A stretch of 47,083 nt of DNA from an uncultured Lachnospiraceae bacterium (GCA_910587155.1 CAJULA010000020.1:12697-59779), one strand, 5' to 3'. Shown: positions 32,088-41,223, numbered from the stretch's first letter. Numbers and translations: made by a program. Notes: generated by a model from the sequence alone, not told the origin.

Positions 32088-33980
32088 CTATGTACCCTCC
32101 TGTTGTCTGTTCCCCTCTTTTTCCAATTCCTCTTTAAACGCCGCTATGCACTGTAAAAATTCCTCTCCATATTTTTCAAATTTATAATCTCCCACACCGG
32201 AAACCGTGAGCATCTCCCCTTTGGTCACCGGTTTGACAAGGCACATATGGGTCAGTGTCTTATCTGAAAAAACCATATACGGCGGTATCTTAGCCTCTCT
32301 GGCCAGCTCCGTGCGCAGACGTCTGAGTTTTTCAAACAAGTTCTCTTCCGTCTCGCCAAAGCGGCCGTCTTCCGGCAGGCCATGCGTTTTTCGTTTTTTT
32401 CTGTCATCGTCCCGGGATTTCGGCGCTCTCTCTGTCTCTTTGGCCAGCTTCATGACAATCCGTTCCCCGCGCTCCAGCACGTCCGCCGCTTTTTCCGTGA
32501 GCTTTACCACGGCATAGGTATCCCCTGTCACAAAAACATATTCCTGCAGCTGAAGGTAATTGAGCACCTGCCGCAGCCGGTGAACCGGCACCTGCTCCAG
32601 TTCTCCATAATGCGGATTTTGGTCCATACCATACTCCCGGATTTTGGCTGTCCTGGCACCCCGCAGCGTATCAAGAACCACGGTCACGCCATAGCGCTGG
32701 CGGCTTGTCTTGACACACCCAAGCAGGGCCGCCGCAATCTTTGTGACGTCCACTTCCTCAAACCGGGTCAGACAATTGGAGCAATTGCCACAGTAATTGC
32801 TGCCATATTCCCCGAAATACTGCAGGATATAGTCCCGCAGACAATCATTGGTAAAGCAGTAAAAGGTCATCTTTTTCAGACGCAGCCTGTCCCGTTCCAT
32901 CACAATGGCCCTTGTGACTTCATCCAGTTCCTGATTATCCTGATTATGTTCGATAAAAAGCTGATTGGTGGCCACATCCTGTCCGCTGTAGTATAACATA
33001 CACTGTGCAGGCGCCCCGTCCCGTCCGGCCCTGCCTGCCTCCTGATAATAGGACTCGGGATTTTTGGGCATGCCATAGTGAAGCACAAAACGCACATTAC
33101 TTTTGTCAATGCCCATCCCGAAAGCATTGGTAGCCACGATCACCGCTACCCTGTCATAGATAAAATCGTCCTGATTTTTCCGCCTTTCCTCATCAGACAG
33201 GCCCGCATGGTATCTGGTCACCGAAAATCCGTCACGGATCAGCCGCCCGCAGACCTCTTCCACATGTTTCCTTGTCAGGCAGTAAATAATGCCGCTCTCT
33301 TCTCTGTGAGCTTCCAGATAATTTTTCACTGCCCCGTATCGGTCCTTTACCGACACGACACCAAAGTACAGATTGCTGCGGTCAAAGCCTGTCGTCATCA
33401 CCGTGGGATCACGCAGCTGCAGAATATCTATGATATCGTCCCGCACTTCCTTTGTTGCCGTGGCCGTAAACGCACTGAGTACCGGACGCTCTGGCAGTTT
33501 GCCGATAAATTCCACGATTTTTAAATAACTCGGCCTAAAGTCCTGCCCCCACTGAGAAACACAATGCGCTTCATCGACCGCCACCATGGCAATGGATGTA
33601 TGTAAGGCAAACTCCAGAAACTCCGGGGTGACCAGACGCTCCGGCGCCACATAAATAATGGGATACCGGCCCTGCATGGCAAAGCCGAGCGCCTTCCTGT
33701 ACTGCCCCGGTGTCAGGGAACTGTTAAGAAATGCCGCATGGATACCGGCCTGATTCAGCCCCGCTACCTGATCTTTCATCAGAGAGATCAGCGGAGAAAT
33801 CACCAGCGTGACCCCCTCCATCAGCAGCGCCGGAATCTGGTAGCACAAAGACTTCCCCGCTCCCGTCGGCATAATGCCCAGTGTATCTTTCCCGTCCAGT
33901 ATGCTGTCAATCAGCGTCTCCTGGGCCTGACGGAAAGTATCATATCCGAAGTGCTTTTTTAATATTTCATATTTGTCCAT
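32088..33980 (-). CDS. recQ: ATP-dependent DNA helicase RecQ
   Basis: 630 aa superfamily 2 3'-5' helicase of recombination and repair. Walker A TGAGKS at 39-44, DEAHCVSQWG, helicase motifs (RAGRDG), then the RecQ zinc domain (four Cys around CGNCSNC), winged helix and a C-terminal HRDC domain (FEKLRRLRTELA). The frame is open upstream, but residues before MDKYEILKKHFGY are not conserved and overlap sfp; ATG 33980 is 20 bases after the sfp stop. The ribosome binding site is weak (AAGAGAAA). Confidence 0.93.
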   Translation of the reverse strand: MDKYEILKKHFGYDTFRQAQETLIDSILDGKDTLGIMPTGAGKSLCYQIPALLMEGVTLVISPLISLMKDQVAGLNQAGIHAAFLNSSLTPGQYRKALGFAMQGRYPIIYVAPERLVTPEFLEFALHTSIAMVAVDEAHCVSQWGQDFRPSYLKIVEFIGKLPERPVLSAFTATATKEVRDDIIDILQLRDPTVMTTGFDRSNLYFGVVSVKDRYGAVKNYLEAHREESGIIYCLTRKHVEEVCGRLIRDGFSVTRYHAGLSDEERRKNQDDFIYDRVAVIVATNAFGMGIDKSNVRFVLHYGMPKNPESYYQEAGRAGRDGAPAQCMLYYSGQDVATNQLFIEHNQDNQELDEVTRAIVMERDRLRLKKMTFYCFTNDCLRDYILQYFGEYGSNYCGNCSNCLTRFEEVDVTKIAAALLGCVKTSRQRYGVTVVLDTLRGARTAKIREYGMDQNPHYGELEQVPVHRLRQVLNYLQLQEYVFVTGDTYAVVKLTEKAADVLERGERIVMKLAKETERAPKSRDDDRKKRKTHGLPEDGRFGETEENLFEKLRRLRTELAREAKIPPYMVFSDKTLTHMCLVKPVTKGEMLTVSGVGDYKFEKYGEEFLQCIAAFKEELEKEGNRQQEGT

Positions 33981-34000
33981 CTGTTTCTCTTTCTTCTGTG

Positions 34001-34687
34001 TCAGCACATCCCGGGCAATGTACAAAGCCGCTCTGTCACATCGACGACGTTTTCCGGAAATCCCGGATCGCCGCCCATCTCCCACACGCATACATTCATA
34101 TAACAGGCATCCCCACACCGATACTCCCTGCACACGGCTCCCGGCACAATCTGCCGGCCCCCCGCTGTCAGCGTAATCGCACGAAATTCCCCCAAAAGAC
34201 CCTTTCCTGTGAGTTTGGCATAGCTTTCCTTTGCACACCAGCAGCGGAAAAACCAGTCCTGTTTTTCCTGCGGCGTGGGCATCTGTTCATATCTTTTATA
34301 TTCTGTCCGCGAGAGCGTTCTGCGGATCACGCCGTCCCGCAACGGCCGGACCATCTGCACATCAATCCCCACTTCCTCATCCGATACCGCCAAAACGGCA
34401 AAGGCGCCGGAATGAGACAGGCCGATGTGCAGTGCCGGATAATCTTTCAGATAAGGTTTGCCATATTTTCCATAAGAATACCGGATTTCCAACCGCTCAC
34501 ACGTCCCCTCATACCGGCGCAGGACATACTGCAACAAAAGCCCGCAGCACAAGCTCCGGGCTTTATCCTCAACCGATCTACAGGCATTGACCTTTGCCAG
34601 GCGTTCACAGTCCAGCTGCCTGCATCCCTGCAAAAACAGATCCTGCTGCCAAAAGGCGTCCGCCCTCACCATATAAATTTTTATCAT
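34001..34687 (-). CDS. 4'-phosphopantetheinyl transferase (Sfp type)
   Basis: 228 aa enzyme that transfers phosphopantetheine from CoA to carrier-protein serines. Motifs: HIGLSHSG, the Mg-binding VGIDVQ and FFRCWCAKESYAKLTGKG. Length and motifs fit Sfp/Gsp rather than the shorter AcpS. No polyketide or non-ribosomal peptide genes are in the window, so its carrier protein is elsewhere. ATG overlaps the aspS TGA by one base. Confidence 0.9.
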   Translation of the reverse strand: MIKIYMVRADAFWQQDLFLQGCRQLDCERLAKVNACRSVEDKARSLCCGLLLQYVLRRYEGTCERLEIRYSYGKYGKPYLKDYPALHIGLSHSGAFAVLAVSDEEVGIDVQMVRPLRDGVIRRTLSRTEYKRYEQMPTPQEKQDWFFRCWCAKESYAKLTGKGLLGEFRAITLTAGGRQIVPGAVCREYRCGDACYMNVCVWEMGGDPGFPENVVDVTERLCTLPGMC

Positions 34688-36483
34688 CAGCTCTCCTGCG
34701 GACAGTCCGCCGTAAGAAGATGCAATTCCTGAAGCTGCACATGATCCACCGCATCAGGCGCACCGGTCAAAAGGCAGGAAGCGTCCTTGACTTTGGGGAA
34801 AGCCATCACCTCCCGGATGCTGTCCGCCTTGACAAGCAGCATAACCAGACGGTCCAGCCCATAGGCCAGCCCCGCGTGAGGCGGTACGCCGTATTTGAAT
34901 GCATCCAGCAGAAAACCGAAGCGGTTATGGGCTTCTTCTTTTGTAAAGCCCAGTATCTCAAACATTTTTTCCTGAATCTCATTTTGATAGATACGCACAC
35001 TGCCGCCGCCCAGCTCCACGCCGTTTAATACGATATCATATGCTTTTGCCCGCACCCGGCCCGGATCGCTGTCCAGATATGCAAGGTCTTCCTCCATCAT
35101 CATCGTAAAAGGATGATGGACTGCCACAAAACGGTTTTCCTCCTCACTCCATTCCAGCAGCGGGAATTCCGTCACCCAGAGGAAGTCAAACCGGTCATGG
35201 TCGATCAGCCCCATCTGCTCTCCCAGTTCCAGACGCAGCGCCCCCAGTACACTGTACACAATGTTATTTTGATCTGCCGCGAACAAAAGCAGGTCGCCCG
35301 GCCCGCCGTCCATGGCTTTCACCAGATTTTCAAGCTGCTCCGGCGTCATAAATTTGGCAAACGACGATTTATAGCTTCCGTCTTCCTGCACGGCCAGGTA
35401 AGCCAGTCCTTTTGCACCATATCCTTTCGCGAACTCCACAAGGGCATCTATCTTCTTTCTCGGCATGCCTGTCTGTCCCTTTGCGTTGATGCCGCGGACA
35501 CTGCCGCCCGCTTCCAGCGCGGAAGTAAAAACGCCAAACCCGCAGCCCCGCACTGTTTCGGATACATTGACCAGCTCCATGCCAAAACGGGTGTCCGGTT
35601 TGTCGGAGCCGAAACGCTCCATCGCTTCCTTCCAGGTCATCCGGGGAATGGGAAGCTGTACTTCCAGACCGATGGCCTCTTTGCATACAAACTGCAAAAG
35701 ACGCTCATTCACATCAATCACATCATCCACATCCACAAAGGACAGTTCCATATCAAGCTGGGTAAATTCCGGCTGACGATCCGCCCGCAGGTCTTCGTCC
35801 CGAAAGCATTTGGCGATCTGGAAATAGCGGTCGAACCCGGAACACATCAAAAGCTGTTTAAACAGCTGCGGTGACTGGGGCAGACCGTAAAAACTGCCCG
35901 GATGCACGCGGCTGGGCACCAGATAGTCTCTGGCCCCCTCCGGTGTGGATTTGCCCAGGATCGGTGTCTCGATCTCCAGAAATCCCTCCTGCGTCATAAA
36001 TCTGCGGATATTGGCCGCAATGCTGCTGCGCAGAATCAGGTTTCTTTGCAGATCAGGTCGGCGCAGATCCAGATACCGATACTGCAGCCGCAGCTCCTCT
36101 CTCGTCCTGGAATCCGCCTCGATGGGAAAAGGCGGCGTCTCGGCCTCCGACAAAATACGGACCTGCGTCGCCCGGATTTCAATCCCGCCGGTAGCCAGAT
36201 TTTCATTGACCGCCCCGGCTCTCTTTTCCACCTGCCCCACTACGGCAATCACAAACTCACTCCTGAGTTTTTCCGCTTTTGCAAAATGCTCTGCACCACA
36301 GTCGCTCTCTTCAAATATGATCTGTATGATGCCGGAGCGGTCCCGTAAATCAACAAAAATAATGCCGCCCTTATTTCTCTGTTTCTGCACCCAGCCCATC
36401 AGCGTGACCTGCGTGCCCACATCCTGCATGCCAAGCTCCGCACATCTGTGGCTCCTGTGCAGCCCTTTCATTGCTTCTGCCAT
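34687..36483 (-). CDS. aspS: Aspartyl-tRNA synthetase
   Basis: 598 aa class II synthetase, bacterial type with the GAD insert domain. OB-fold anticodon domain (VTLMGWVQKQRNKGGIIF), motif 2 FRDEDLRADRQPEFTQLD, and motif 3 GLAYGLDRLVMLL. ATG 36483 has GGAGG 9 bases upstream; earlier in-frame ATGs (to 36549) lie in non-conserved sequence. Discriminating versus non-discriminating specificity cannot be told by eye. Follows hisS by 80 bases. Confidence 0.96.
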   Translation of the reverse strand: MAEAMKGLHRSHRCAELGMQDVGTQVTLMGWVQKQRNKGGIIFVDLRDRSGIIQIIFEESDCGAEHFAKAEKLRSEFVIAVVGQVEKRAGAVNENLATGGIEIRATQVRILSEAETPPFPIEADSRTREELRLQYRYLDLRRPDLQRNLILRSSIAANIRRFMTQEGFLEIETPILGKSTPEGARDYLVPSRVHPGSFYGLPQSPQLFKQLLMCSGFDRYFQIAKCFRDEDLRADRQPEFTQLDMELSFVDVDDVIDVNERLLQFVCKEAIGLEVQLPIPRMTWKEAMERFGSDKPDTRFGMELVNVSETVRGCGFGVFTSALEAGGSVRGINAKGQTGMPRKKIDALVEFAKGYGAKGLAYLAVQEDGSYKSSFAKFMTPEQLENLVKAMDGGPGDLLLFAADQNNIVYSVLGALRLELGEQMGLIDHDRFDFLWVTEFPLLEWSEEENRFVAVHHPFTMMMEEDLAYLDSDPGRVRAKAYDIVLNGVELGGGSVRIYQNEIQEKMFEILGFTKEEAHNRFGFLLDAFKYGVPPHAGLAYGLDRLVMLLVKADSIREVMAFPKVKDASCLLTGAPDAVDHVQLQELHLLTADCPQES

Positions 36484-36563
36484 CGTTCTCTGCCTCCCGT
36501 CATCCGGCGTTCTCTGTTTTTTCACCATGGATTTCTCAGTATTTGTCACAATTTCTTCCTATT

Positions 36564-37838
36564 TTATTTCAGAGGATTTTTATAAAATTCCCGAAACTGC
36601 GTATAGCCCTCTGTCGCAAGCTGCTCTTTCTGGAACTTTTTGTTTTTATTCATCCGCACTACCAGCACGCAGGCGCCGCTCTCCCGCTCCTGCTGTGCCT
36701 TGTCAATGACCGTACGCAAGTTCTCACCCGACACGCCTTTTTCGATCAGGTAAGCCACTTTCGCCCCCTGCGACGTCACCTGGAACCCGTTTTCCATCAG
36801 TAACAGGATAATCCGCTCAAAACCGATGGAAAATCCGCAGGCCGGCACCTCCCTGCCCGTAAACCTGCCCACCATACCGTCATAACGCCCGCCGCCCCCG
36901 CAGCTTCCGCCAAACTGCGGCATGGCAATCTCAAAGATCGTTCCCGTATAATACGACATGCCCCGCACGAGTGTGGGATCAAACACAATCTCAAAGTCGG
37001 AAGACTTCGTTGCCCTGACACTGTCAATGATTTCCGCCAGGTTATCCTTTACTTCCACATCCAGCACACCGGCAAGATTGAGCATATCCGTGAGACTCTG
37101 GAAGGCAGCCACCGTATCGTCCGCATCCTGAAGCCCTGCAAACAGCTCTGTATACCGTTCCACGCATTCCCTGGAAAACCCATGTCCTGTCAGTTCTGCC
37201 GCCACACCATCCAGCCCGATCTTGTCCATCTTATCGAGAATGATAAATACCGTATCATAGTCCTCGGGCCCAAAACCACTGTAGGCAGCCATGGCCTTTA
37301 AGATGCGGCGTTCATTGATCCGAATCTGAAAATCCCGAAACCCCAGTTTTCCCAGGGTAGTGGTCGTAGCCAGGATCAGTTCGATCTCCGCCAGGTTGGA
37401 AGGCTCTCCCAGAATATCAATGTCACACTGCATAAACTGACGGTAACGCCCCCGCTGCGGCTTGTCGGCACGCCACACATTTCCCATCTGCAGCGCCTTA
37501 AAAGGCGACGGCAGTTCATTGGTATGCGCCGCATAAAACCGTACAAGCGGCACGGTCAGATCATACCTAAGACCGCTGTCCGTCAGATCGGCTTCCGTCT
37601 TTGCCTCGTCCAGCTTCAGCTTTTCCCCCCGTCTTAAAATCTTAAAAATCAGCTTTTCATTTTCCCCGCCCTGTCTGCTGCTCAGGTTCGCTATGTTTTC
37701 CACACAGGGCGTTTCGATGGACGTAAAGCCGAACGCCTCATAAGTCTCCCGGATCACACCGGTCACATATTCCCTGATCCGCATCTCACCGGGCAGTATA
37801 TCCTTCATCCCTGTAACGGGTTTTTTGCTCAACGACAT
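36564..37838 (-). CDS. hisS: Histidyl-tRNA synthetase
   Basis: 424 aa class II synthetase. Motif 2 region GNVWRADKPQRGRYRQFMQCDID, His-specific LVRGMSYYTGTIFE, and the C-terminal anticodon domain. The N-terminus SLSKKPVTGMKDILPGE is family-like. ATG 37838 has AAAGGAG 8 bases upstream; the upstream open frame is rejected. First gene of the operon. No T-box leader precedes it: the predicted leader is only about 28 bases. Confidence 0.95.
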   Translation of the reverse strand: MSLSKKPVTGMKDILPGEMRIREYVTGVIRETYEAFGFTSIETPCVENIANLSSRQGGENEKLIFKILRRGEKLKLDEAKTEADLTDSGLRYDLTVPLVRFYAAHTNELPSPFKALQMGNVWRADKPQRGRYRQFMQCDIDILGEPSNLAEIELILATTTTLGKLGFRDFQIRINERRILKAMAAYSGFGPEDYDTVFIILDKMDKIGLDGVAAELTGHGFSRECVERYTELFAGLQDADDTVAAFQSLTDMLNLAGVLDVEVKDNLAEIIDSVRATKSSDFEIVFDPTLVRGMSYYTGTIFEIAMPQFGGSCGGGGRYDGMVGRFTGREVPACGFSIGFERIILLLMENGFQVTSQGAKVAYLIEKGVSGENLRTVIDKAQQERESGACVLVVRMNKNKKFQKEQLATEGYTQFREFYKNPLK

Positions 37839-37872
37839 TTCGGATTCTCCTTTGCTTTTTATTCCTTTTCCG

Positions 37873-37901
37873 ATTCTACACTGTTTTACTGGGATTTTCA
37901 A
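37873..37901 (-). promoter_or_regulatory. hisS operon promoter
   Basis: Minus strand TTGAAA (37896-37901) and TAGAAT (37873-37878) with a 17-base spacer. The start site near 37866 leaves a short leader. Confidence 0.7.
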
Positions 37902-37933
37902 GGGAAATGTGAGACGTCAGGTGCGTCCTTTCC

Positions 37934-38052
37934 AAACGCCCATGCAATCAGATTTGCACCACCATAAACAAAAGTGGGCGTTTAGATAGGATAGGCACAC
38001 ATGCAGCAAGCTGCATGGCGCGTGTACGGACAGTGCAGCGAGTGCACAGTCC
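37934..38052. other. Structured non-coding element: series of stem-loops
   Basis: The 411 bases between hisS and panT hold no gene. Here several stems follow one another: AAACGCCCA/TGGGCGTTT (37934-37942 with 37975-37983) enclosing TGCAA/TTGCA (37943-37947 with 37954-37958); ATGCAG/CTGCAT (38001-38006 with 38011-38016); and GGAC-GTGCA/TGCAC-GTCC (38028-38037 with 38043-38052, one A-A mismatch). It could be a small RNA, or a clostridial interspersed palindromic repeat. No promoter of its own is evident. Confidence 0.5.
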
Positions 38053-38112
38053 TGAGTGAAGGCTGAGACTTTTACAATAAAATTTCCGGCTCAGAAAAAA
38101 TATAATTTACGC

Positions 38113-38141
38113 TTGCCCATGCCGCACATCCGTGCTATCAT
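38113..38141 (+). promoter_or_regulatory. panT-coaBC promoter
   Basis: TTGCCC (38113-38118) and TATCAT (38136-38141), 17-base spacer. Start site near 38148, giving a ~100-base leader. Confidence 0.6.
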
Positions 38142-38162
38142 AAACCCGTATTGTATCTTCAC

Positions 38163-38213
38163 GTGTGATTCACACACGGCAAAGGAAAATGCGCGCCTCG
38201 CATTTTTATTGCC
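38163..38213 (+). promoter_or_regulatory. Leader hairpins upstream of panT
   Basis: A small stem GTGTG/CACAC (38163-38175) is followed by a long hairpin: GGCAA/TTGCC outside (38178-38182 with 38209-38213) and AAAATGCG/CGCATTTT inside (38186-38193 with 38199-38206), loop CGCCT. The inner stem followed by TTTTTATT resembles an attenuator, and the AGGAGG site is about 22 bases downstream. Regulation by CoA or pantothenate level is an inference. Confidence 0.5.
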
Positions 38214-38249
38214 GCAAACAGGAAGAATGATAACAGGAGGAAACTGAAT

Positions 38250-38912
38250 ATGAACAACACAAAAAAAGGAACCGGCTGGATGGTTCGTGTCGCACTTCTG
38301 GTAGCGATCGTTATCCTTTTGGCAAATACGCCATTGGGCATGATACAGCTCCCCATCATTAAGGCGACAACGGTGCACATTCCGGTCATCATCGGCGCAA
38401 TCTTACTGGGACCTCTGGCGGGAGCCATATTGGGAGCGGTTTTCGGTATCTGCTCCATGCTCAGCAACACCTATGCTCCCACCCTGCTCTCCTTTGCCTT
38501 CTCGCCATTTATGAGCACCACCGGTCTTTCCGGCGCGGTAAAAGCTCTCTGGATCTCCATCGGGTGCAGAATCCTGATCGGCGTTGCCGCGGGATGGCTC
38601 TGGATATTCCTGAAAAAAATAAAATGCCCCAAACTGCTTGGTTATGGCCTCTGCGGTTTTGTGGGTTCCATGACCAATACCGTTGCCGTGATGGGCAGCA
38701 TTTATTTCCTGCTCGCGCAGCAGTACGCACAGGCCAGAGAAGTGGCGGTTACCGCTGTTTTCGGCCTCGTCATGGGCACAGTCACGGCATCCGGCATTCC
38801 GGAAGCCATCTGCGCCACACTTTTGGTGGCAGTCATCACAAAGGCCCTGGTCGCAGCCAGAGTTTTTGAAATCAAAAGCCCGGCACAAGGCAGCAGGGTA
38901 TCAAATTTATAA
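38250..38912 (+). CDS. panT: ECF transporter S component, probable pantothenate (PanT)
   Basis: 220 aa with about six membrane spans, the substrate-binding subunit of an energy-coupling-factor vitamin importer. ALLVAIVILLANTPLG in span 1, the GPLAGAILGAVFG loop and FVGSMTNTVAVMG are visible. It needs the shared EcfA-EcfA'-EcfT module, which is not in the window. Pantothenate is inferred because coaBC, which acts in CoA synthesis from pantothenate, follows after 14 bases. AGGAGG is 9 bases before the ATG. Confidence 0.82.
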   Translation: MNNTKKGTGWMVRVALLVAIVILLANTPLGMIQLPIIKATTVHIPVIIGAILLGPLAGAILGAVFGICSMLSNTYAPTLLSFAFSPFMSTTGLSGAVKALWISIGCRILIGVAAGWLWIFLKKIKCPKLLGYGLCGFVGSMTNTVAVMGSIYFLLAQQYAQAREVAVTAVFGLVMGTVTASGIPEAICATLLVAVITKALVAARVFEIKSPAQGSRVSNL

Positions 38913-38926
38913 CAGGATAATACAAT

Positions 38927-40123
38927 ATGTTTACTGGTAAAAAGATCATTCTCGGTGTGACCGGCAGTATTGCCGCCTACAAAATTGCCACCCTGGCAAG
39001 CATGCTGAAAAAACGCGGCGGCGATATCACCGTTATTATGACGGAAAACGCAGCCAACTTTATCACACCCATTACATTCGAAACACTGACCGGCAACAAA
39101 TGTCTGATTGATACCTTTGACAGAAACTTTGAATTCCAGGTGGAACATGTATCTCTGGCAAAGCAGGCGAACGTCTTTCTGCTGGCCCCGGCCTCGGCCA
39201 ATGTCATCGGCAAGATTGCCGGCGGCATTGCCGACGACATGCTGACCACCACATTTCTGGCCTGTGAATGTCCCAAAATCGTGGCGCCTGCCATGAACAC
39301 CCGCATGTACCATAACCGGATCGTGCAGGATAACCTGAACAAATGCAGGCACTATGGGATGGAGATCATTACCCCCGCCACCGGCTATCTGGCCTGTGGT
39401 GACACGGGAGACGGCAAAATGCCGGAACCTGAGGCACTGCTCCAGGCACTGGAGCGGGCCATCGCTTTTCCCAAAGATATGTCCGGTCTGCGCGTACTCG
39501 TAACCGCAGGCCCCACACAGGAAGCCATTGACCCTGTCCGTTTTATCAGCAACCATTCCACCGGAAAAATGGGTTACGCCATTGCAAAACACTGCATGCT
39601 CCGGGGCGCGGCGGTCACTCTGGTATCCGGGCCCACAGCCCTGCCCGTGCCGCCTTACCTTACCTATCTCCCCGTCACAACGGCCGGAGATATGTTTGAA
39701 GCGGTCACATCCGCGGCGCCTGATCAGGATATCATCATCAAGGCTGCTGCCGTGGCGGACTACCGCCCCGCGCAGACTGCAACGGAAAAAATGAAAAAAT
39801 CCGGCGATGCCCCTTCCCTCCCCCTCACACGCACTGATGACATTCTGCAGTACCTGGGGGAACATAAAAAAGACGGACAGTTCCTGTGCGGCTTTTCCAT
39901 GGAAACAGAACATATGCTGGAACATTCCAGAGCAAAACTGGAACGTAAGCACCTGGATATGATCGTTGCCAACAATCTCAAAGTAACCGGCGCCGGCTTC
40001 GGCACGGATACCAACGTAGTCACATTGATTACCAAAGACAGCACCACTCAACTGCCCATGATGAGCAAAGACGATGTGGCACGCTGCCTGACAGATACAA
40101 TACTGAAACGATACAAAAAATAA
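38927..40123 (+). CDS. coaBC: Phosphopantothenoylcysteine synthetase/decarboxylase
   Basis: 398 aa bifunctional enzyme of CoA synthesis. The N-terminal flavin-dependent CoaC part has GVTGSIAAYK, catalytic H74, PAMN (121-124) and the substrate clamp ACGDTGDGKM (C157). The C-terminal CoaB ligase part has AGPTQEAIDPVRFISNHS and KAAAVADYRP. Full length. In an operon with panT and closed by a strong terminator. Confidence 0.96.
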   Translation: MFTGKKIILGVTGSIAAYKIATLASMLKKRGGDITVIMTENAANFITPITFETLTGNKCLIDTFDRNFEFQVEHVSLAKQANVFLLAPASANVIGKIAGGIADDMLTTTFLACECPKIVAPAMNTRMYHNRIVQDNLNKCRHYGMEIITPATGYLACGDTGDGKMPEPEALLQALERAIAFPKDMSGLRVLVTAGPTQEAIDPVRFISNHSTGKMGYAIAKHCMLRGAAVTLVSGPTALPVPPYLTYLPVTTAGDMFEAVTSAAPDQDIIIKAAAVADYRPAQTATEKMKKSGDAPSLPLTRTDDILQYLGEHKKDGQFLCGFSMETEHMLEHSRAKLERKHLDMIVANNLKVTGAGFGTDTNVVTLITKDSTTQLPMMSKDDVARCLTDTILKRYKK

Positions 40124-40128
40124 CCGTA

Positions 40129-40174
40129 AAAATCCGGATAGTCTCCGCTGCTCTGTGGACACTATCCGGATTTT
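40129..40174. terminator. Bidirectional terminator after coaBC
   Basis: AAAATCCGGATAGT (40129-40142) pairs perfectly with ACTATCCGGATTTT (40161-40174), with a further inner TCCGC/GTGGA stem. It serves coaBC on the plus strand and the DUF3592 gene on the minus strand. Confidence 0.9.
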
Positions 40175-40197
40175 AAATAAAAGAGGGCATGGGTGCT

Positions 40198-40857
40198 TTA
40201 CTTTTTGCGCCTGTCCCGATACCGCCCATACAAAGCAAACAGGCCCATGACTGCAAAAATGCATATCGTTTTCCCCAGGCCCGCCAAACAGGAAAATACA
40301 GTAAACACAAACAGAAGTGCCGCAAAAATAAAAATTTTTCCTTCCATACGTGCTTTCTTTTCCGGATCCATTGTTATCCTGCCCATTACAAAAAACAGAG
40401 CAGAAATAATCAGGACTGCCACGCTGACAAAAAGAAAAATCACACCCAGCCTATAGGTTGTTCCCACGTCATATTCTTCTATATAAAATTCACCAGGATT
40501 TTGGGGATTATAGAAAATCGACACGCCTTCTCCCTTTTTGAAAGGACGGTAATTAAATCTCACATTCGTTTCACTGGAAAATACCTGATCTCCCACCCGG
40601 TATTCCACAATCGGACTGTACAGATCATGACCTTTCGAATAATGTCTTCCATAGTCCACGATCGTGCCTGTCGTCTCTGCGCTGCATCTTTTTTCTTTCA
40701 AGTAGGCAGAGCGGACCATAAAAAGCCCCACAATGCCAAACCCCAACCCAAAAATCAGAACAAACACGAGCAGAATCATCCTTCCGCCTGAATGAGGGGC
40801 GGGCTGCTTTTCATACATGGTTCCGCTGTTTTCATTTGTAACAGACTGTCTTTTCAT
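40198..40857 (-). CDS. DUF3592 membrane protein
   Basis: 219 aa. One span at about 27-48, then an external or luminal beta region (ETTGTIVDYGRHYS ... YSPIVEYRVGDQVFSSET ... VSIFYNPQNPGEFYIEEY) typical of DUF3592, then two spans and a basic C-terminus. The function of the family is unknown. AGGAGG is 5 bases before the ATG. A single-gene unit that ends at the bidirectional terminator. Confidence 0.82.
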   Translation of the reverse strand: MKRQSVTNENSGTMYEKQPAPHSGGRMILLVFVLIFGLGFGIVGLFMVRSAYLKEKRCSAETTGTIVDYGRHYSKGHDLYSPIVEYRVGDQVFSSETNVRFNYRPFKKGEGVSIFYNPQNPGEFYIEEYDVGTTYRLGVIFLFVSVAVLIISALFFVMGRITMDPEKKARMEGKIFIFAALLFVFTVFSCLAGLGKTICIFAVMGLFALYGRYRDRRKK

Positions 40858-40890
40858 TTCTACCTCCTGGTGCAGTTTTTTAGGATATCT

Positions 40891-41223
40891 TCATTCGTCT
40901 GGAAGGTTCTGATCTCCCCAGGTTTTCATGTAGTCAATAACATCCATGAAACTCCGCCCCAAATCGGACAGGGTATATTCCACCCTCGGCGGGATTTCTT
41001 TGAAATCATGCCGGATCAAAAATCCATCCGCTTCTAATTCCCGAAGCTGTTTTGTCAGGGATGACTCTGTTATCTCCCCAATCTGACGGCGTAATGCCCC
41101 AAATCTATGGATATCGCGGAAAGCTATATAATAGAGAATTTCAAGTTTCCACTTGCCGCCCAAAATCTTTTGAAGGGTTGACATCGTTTTGCAGCGTTGG
41201 ATCGCGGTTTCCGTTTTCTTCAT
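40891..41223 (-). CDS. HxlR-family transcriptional regulator
   Basis: 110 aa winged-helix protein: LQKILGGKWKLEILYYI, FGALRRQIGEITESSLTKQLRELEADG (recognition helix) and PPRVEYTLSDLGRS are the HxlR/MarR-like hallmarks. An N-terminal Cys (C11) is kept, as in redox- or aldehyde-sensing members. ATG 41223 has AGGAGG 9 bases upstream; the longer open frame is not conserved. Divergent from the radical SAM gene, which it probably controls through the palindrome at 41274-41300. Confidence 0.9.
   Translation of the reverse strand: MKKTETAIQRCKTMSTLQKILGGKWKLEILYYIAFRDIHRFGALRRQIGEITESSLTKQLRELEADGFLIRHDFKEIPPRVEYTLSDLGRSFMDVIDYMKTWGDQNLPDE

Noticed and set aside
37839..37933. T-box leader for hisS
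   Set aside because: No T-box core (AGGGTGG...ACCGCG) is present on the minus strand, and a good promoter lies only about 35 bases before the start codon.
38702..40264. 520-codon open frame on the minus strand
   Set aside because: It lies antisense to coaBC, whose motifs are all intact; its translation is Cys/His/Gly-rich without any recognisable domain.
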